Shown in pieces: positions 33,228 through 35,839 of a stretch of DNA of 35,839 nt. The notes under the pieces were generated by a model that saw nothing but the letters and a program-made list of their open reading frames with translations, ran no database searches and was not told where the DNA came from. Origin of the DNA: Waddlia chondrophila WSU 86-1044. GTDB lineage: Bacteria > Chlamydiota > Chlamydiia > Chlamydiales > CAMCWV01. The translations under genes and the position numbers were made by a program. The stretch spans positions 1 to 35,839 of the forward strand of contig CAMCWV010000020.1 of the NCBI GenBank assembly GCA_945882915.1, read 5' to 3'. Numbering within the stretch: position 1 is the first letter of the stretch; every line of letters starts with the position of its first letter.

Positions 33228-33301
33228 GGGAGTTCGCTTCGCTCACTCCCTAAACCCCACTGAGTTAAACGTTATCTGCCAGCTCTATTTTTTAGAGCCA
33301 G

Positions 33302-33349
33302 AGAACGCTTAACCTGTTTAACGCTTGTTGGTTAAGTGTTCTTTTTTTT
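33302..33349 (+). terminator. Rho-independent terminator
   Basis: AGAACGCTTAACC pairs with GGTTAAGTGTTCT (13 positions, one G-T) across a loop of about 15 bases, followed by eight T. The orientation is plus. What it terminates is unclear; it may belong to a transcript lost here, or it may shield the tRNA gene 47 bases downstream. Confidence 0.7.
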
Positions 33350-33396
33350 AAAACTGTCCCCAAAAGCTTCTGTTTTTTATACTTCTTAGGCATTAT

Positions 33397-33479
33397 GCGG
33401 CCATGGCGGAATGGTAGACGCGCTAGATTCAGGTTCTAGTCGGGGAAACTCGGTGGATGTTCAAGTCATCTTGGCCGCA
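33397..33479 (+). tRNA. tRNA-Leu(CAG)
   Basis: Acceptor strands GCGGCCA and TGGCCGC pair perfectly, with discriminator A at 33479. The anticodon arm CTAGA-TTCAGGT-TCTAG gives anticodon CAG, reading CUG (Leu). A long variable arm and a T arm GGATG-TTCAAGT-CATCT complete a class II tRNA of 83 bases. CCA is not encoded. The DoxX-family gene follows at once. Confidence 0.96.
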
Positions 33480-33502
33480 AGATTCAATGCGGGGAGGGTT
33501 TA

Positions 33503-33898
33503 ATGAAAGGATTTCATAACACTTTAACGCTAATAGGTCGGGTGCTTATAGCACTTGTCCTTCTTCTTTCTGCCTGTGAGATGATCGTTCACTGGGAAGC
33601 AACCCTCCAACGCCTCTCTTCACTTGGTTTGACTCACGTAGAAATTTGGGCTTTTTCTGCGCTTGTCTTTGAAGTGCTCGGCAGTCTCTGCATCCTGCTT
33701 GGATGGAACGCTCGGATTGGCGCTACTCTGGTGATTCTCTACTTGATTCCAATGACTTGTTTAACCTTCACGATTGCTGCATTTATATCCACTGACTATT
33801 CCGTTCAGGTTGCAGAGTTTACCCGAACACTTTCTGCACTTGGCGGCGTTTTCTATATTGCTGTTTACGGCCCTGGTGACTATAGCCTCTCGAAGTAA
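33503..33898 (+). CDS. DoxX-family small membrane protein
   Basis: This 131-residue protein has four predicted membrane segments (about residues 8-24, 45-65, 72-95 and 110-125). The first has RVLIALVLLLSACEM, the DoxX pattern GR-x-L-x-x-x-FL-x-(S/A)G. Members are found with quinol or thiol oxidation systems, but the role is not known here. GGGGAGGGTT precedes the ATG. It lies between tRNA-Leu and lnt, with a MITE remnant after the stop. Confidence 0.8.
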   Translation: MKGFHNTLTLIGRVLIALVLLLSACEMIVHWEATLQRLSSLGLTHVEIWAFSALVFEVLGSLCILLGWNARIGATLVILYLIPMTCLTFTIAAFISTDYSVQVAEFTRTLSALGGVFYIAVYGPGDYSLSK

Positions 33899-33903
33899 TC
33901 GAC

Positions 33904-33937
33904 TATACGAGGAGTATATACTCCTCGTAGTATATAA
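33904..33937. repeat. Junction of two MITE ends, back to back (copy I)
   Basis: CGAGGAGTATA is followed directly by TATACTCCTCG, overlapping by TA, and flanked by ACTATA and TAGTATA. Only the outermost ends of two elements remain, facing outward, with nothing between them. It may be an excision scar or a deletion product. Confidence 0.7.
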
Positions 33938-33994
33938 CGCTCACCCCTTGCTTTATCCTGCTTTAACCCCGCCCTTGTTTTGTGGTTTTTTACA

Positions 33995-35725
33995 ATGCGT
34001 CGTCAAGGCCTGTTTTTTCTTTTGCTTCTCCTCTTCTCTTTTGTGATTGTGGCCTTTGGGCATCCTGTTTGGATAGGATGGCTGGGACTTGTTGCTGGCA
34101 TTGCTGGCTATGCGCTTTTTTGGAAGGGGATGCTCATGCTTCCAACTGCAAAAAAGCGCTTATGGATGGCCGCTGTGTGGTTTGCGGCGGTGCAGGCAGT
34201 ACAGTTCTTTTGGGTCCTTTCCAATACGTACATAGGAGCTCCTGCCTATCCTTTGTATGGGATTCTCTGTTTGGGGATGGGTCTTCAGTTCGGGCTTGTT
34301 TGCTTGCTCATTCCTGTTTCTTCACCACTTACCATGAAGCGGATAGCTGTCATTGCTAGCGCCTGGACTCTTATGGAGTGGGGGCGCTTATTTATTTTTA
34401 CGGGCTTTCCTTGGAGCCCTTCAGGGCTTGTTCTTTCTGCTCATTTGTTTCCTCTGCAAACATTTTCCCTTTGGGGCATTTATGGGGCCTGTTTTTGGGT
34501 GATGTTCACTAATTTGCTTGCTTTGCGGTTTTTGGTAACCGCGCGCTGGGGCTTGTTTGGCTGGACTTTTGTGTTTGCAGCGCTTTTCCCTTATCTCTTT
34601 GGCTTTGCTTATGTGACGTTTTATGAGCGGCAAGATTCTTTGTCTTCGCCGCCTACGCTATCCATTGCTTTAGTGCAGACGGCACTGACTCCTGAGCAGA
34701 AAAGCGAAGCGTTTTCTCAGGGGGTGAGCTTGTCACCGGCGCGCCAGTGGGAGGGGATTCTTAAGCTCCTAAAAAAGCAGCAAGGATCTTCTCTTGATAT
34801 GATCATCCTTCCAGAGGCTGTTGTCCCTTTTGGGACCGACACGCCGTTTTGCTCAATCAATAACGTCTCAAGAGTGTTTGAAGGGGTGCTAGGAAGTGGT
34901 GTAGGGAAGGGACTTCCCCCTCTAGAGGCTCCGGCAGCTCAGCTAGTAAACACTCCTGATGGGGATGTGTGGGCAGGTGGGAATATTTACTTCTCGCAGA
35001 TGCTTAGCAATGCCTTTAATACGCCAGTTATTGTTGGGCTTTCGAGCTTTGATGCTGCTGAAGTTGCTGGAGATGGTAAGCCCCATAGCTACAATGCGGC
35101 CTTTTTCTTGCAGCCACATGCAAAGCAGCGCCTGCGCTACGAAAAGCAACTCCTTCTTCCCATGGCAGAATACATCCCCCTTTCTTGGATTAAATCGTTT
35201 CTGGCAAGCTACGGGATTTTTGATTCCTTTACCCCAGGGCGCGAGGCAAAAGTCTTTCAAGTAAAAAAGATCCCCTTTAGCATTTCGATTTGCTCTGAAG
35301 ACATTTATGGGGATTTAATCCGGAAGCAGCGCCTTTTGGGAAGTCAGTTATTTGTTAATATTAGTAACGACGCCTGGTACCCACACTCTAAGCTCTCTAA
35401 GCAACACTTTGCTTTAGGAAGGCTTAGAGCTGTTGAAAATGGAGTCCCTTTAGTCAGATCAGCTAACGCTGGGGTGGTGGGATTTGTTGATCGCTTCGGA
35501 AGAGTTGTGCAAGCCCTTGACGTTGAAGGGGTAGGAGGGCAGTGGTTGTCAGACTCACTGCTTGTTCAGGTCCCTATTCAGACGCACAAGACTCTTTATA
35601 CTTACGCAGGAGATGTTCCTGTCATTGCGCTTTCTATTTTTTGCTTAGCTACATTCTTTTTAGCGCGGTTCTTAAAAAGAACAAAACAGGGTGAATTACC
35701 TCGCCCTAAAGGACGAGGCTTCTAA
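33995..35725 (+). CDS. lnt: Apolipoprotein N-acyltransferase
   Basis: From the ATG at 33995 the protein is 576 residues. It adds the third acyl chain to lipoproteins in the inner membrane. The N-terminal membrane domain has about seven segments. The nitrilase-like domain has the catalytic Glu274 in IILPEAVVPFG, Lys384 in RYEKQLLLPMAEYIPL, and Cys433 in SICSEDIYGD. All three catalytic positions are present. A last membrane segment lies near residue 560. The final residues GELPRPKGRGF are encoded by the end of an adjoining IS200/IS605-type element, so the native C-terminus was probably different. A TTG start at 33980 is also open but less likely. Its presence agrees with the lipoprotein gene at 27606. 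Confidence 0.93.
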   Translation: MRRQGLFFLLLLLFSFVIVAFGHPVWIGWLGLVAGIAGYALFWKGMLMLPTAKKRLWMAAVWFAAVQAVQFFWVLSNTYIGAPAYPLYGILCLGMGLQFGLVCLLIPVSSPLTMKRIAVIASAWTLMEWGRLFIFTGFPWSPSGLVLSAHLFPLQTFSLWGIYGACFWVMFTNLLALRFLVTARWGLFGWTFVFAALFPYLFGFAYVTFYERQDSLSSPPTLSIALVQTALTPEQKSEAFSQGVSLSPARQWEGILKLLKKQQGSSLDMIILPEAVVPFGTDTPFCSINNVSRVFEGVLGSGVGKGLPPLEAPAAQLVNTPDGDVWAGGNIYFSQMLSNAFNTPVIVGLSSFDAAEVAGDGKPHSYNAAFFLQPHAKQRLRYEKQLLLPMAEYIPLSWIKSFLASYGIFDSFTPGREAKVFQVKKIPFSISICSEDIYGDLIRKQRLLGSQLFVNISNDAWYPHSKLSKQHFALGRLRAVENGVPLVRSANAGVVGFVDRFGRVVQALDVEGVGGQWLSDSLLVQVPIQTHKTLYTYAGDVPVIALSIFCLATFFLARFLKRTKQGELPRPKGRGF

Positions 35726-35839
35726 CTTCAACGGCAACAGCGAGCACAGAGGACTTTCGTCCTTTGCCCCGACTAACATTGCCTCGGTTAGCAGTACCGG
35801 CGATTCCCGCCGCTATCATCCGATGGGCTTCCAGTCGGA
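35690..35839 (-). mobile_element. Right end of an IS200/IS605-family element (runs off the window)
   Basis: The hairpin CCTCGCCCT-AA-AGGACGAGG at 35699-35718 and the outer sequence that reads TTCAC on the minus strand look like an IS605-type right end. On the minus strand the frame 35837-35706 is open for 43 codons and ends RSLVL*, compatible with the C-terminus of tnpB. The catalytic part lies outside the window, so identity is by structure and base pattern only. It abuts the 3' end of lnt. Confidence 0.6.

Noticed and set aside
13379..33937. CRISPR array
   Set aside because: Repeats are inverted, irregularly spaced over 20 kb, and have no unique spacers of even length.

Overview
The window most resembles a chromosome segment from an environmental, amoeba-associated member of the Chlamydiae (Parachlamydia/Waddlia/Simkania type). 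This rests on protein content, not on any database search. The clues are a reduced type II secretion operon in the order I recall for Chlamydia trachomatis CT573 to CT565, a divergent McsA/McsB pair, Inc-like proteins with paired hydrophobic segments, a chlamydial-style metallophosphoesterase beside lipid A and thioredoxin genes, and an Na+-dependent SNF-type transporter. Base composition is moderate. Genes are tightly packed inside operons, and repeats fill the gaps between them.

Layout. 1-313 holds only repeat sequence. 314-2877 (minus) has two paralogous proteins built from a repeated ~90-residue module, then an Inc-like membrane protein. 3412-13335 (plus) is one T2SS operon: an exported protein, gspD, gspE, gspF, gspG, three further pseudopilin-like proteins and a membrane-anchored protein, most with overlapping ends. 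An orphan sensor kinase (minus, 13652-14785) follows. Next is a compact plus-strand operon: mcsA, a degenerate mcsB, an exported MORN-like protein and a fused cytidylyltransferase/short-chain dehydrogenase (15342-19225). From about 19.2 to 22.6 kb the DNA looks accessory: element remnants, a 3' tRNA fragment, a secreted MoaB-like protein, a patatin and two broken AAA ATPase genes. 22619-24871 (minus) carries phosphoglucomutase and a YkgJ cysteine-cluster protein. 25-28.8 kb has a small membrane protein, a tnpB remnant, the SNF transporter, a lipoprotein and a FlgM-like protein. 28855-30913 (minus) is trxA-lpxI-phosphoesterase. 31200-33000 has a frameshifted acyltransferase and an orphan antitoxin, followed by a large palindromic element, tRNA-Leu(CAG), a DoxX-family protein and lnt. 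The window ends inside an IS200/IS605-type element.

The main unusual structure is a family of small inverted-repeat elements (MITE-like, ends TATACTCCTCGTAGCTG) in two sizes, about 164 and 70 bp. Six complete copies and several fragments lie in 35 kb, and some copies supply the stop codon of the gene they entered. A second family (ACACAGAG-type) and a third (AACAGGAT-type) are nested in large inverted repeats. Other points worth checking: a run of ten G in the cytidylyltransferase and a G-rich frameshift in the acyltransferase (possible phase variation of surface sugars), four pseudopilins without the usual glycine before the cleavage site, a probable pseudo-arginine-kinase, two unrelated candidate UDP-diacylglucosamine hydrolases overlapping each other, and a FlgM-like protein in a lineage generally without flagella.
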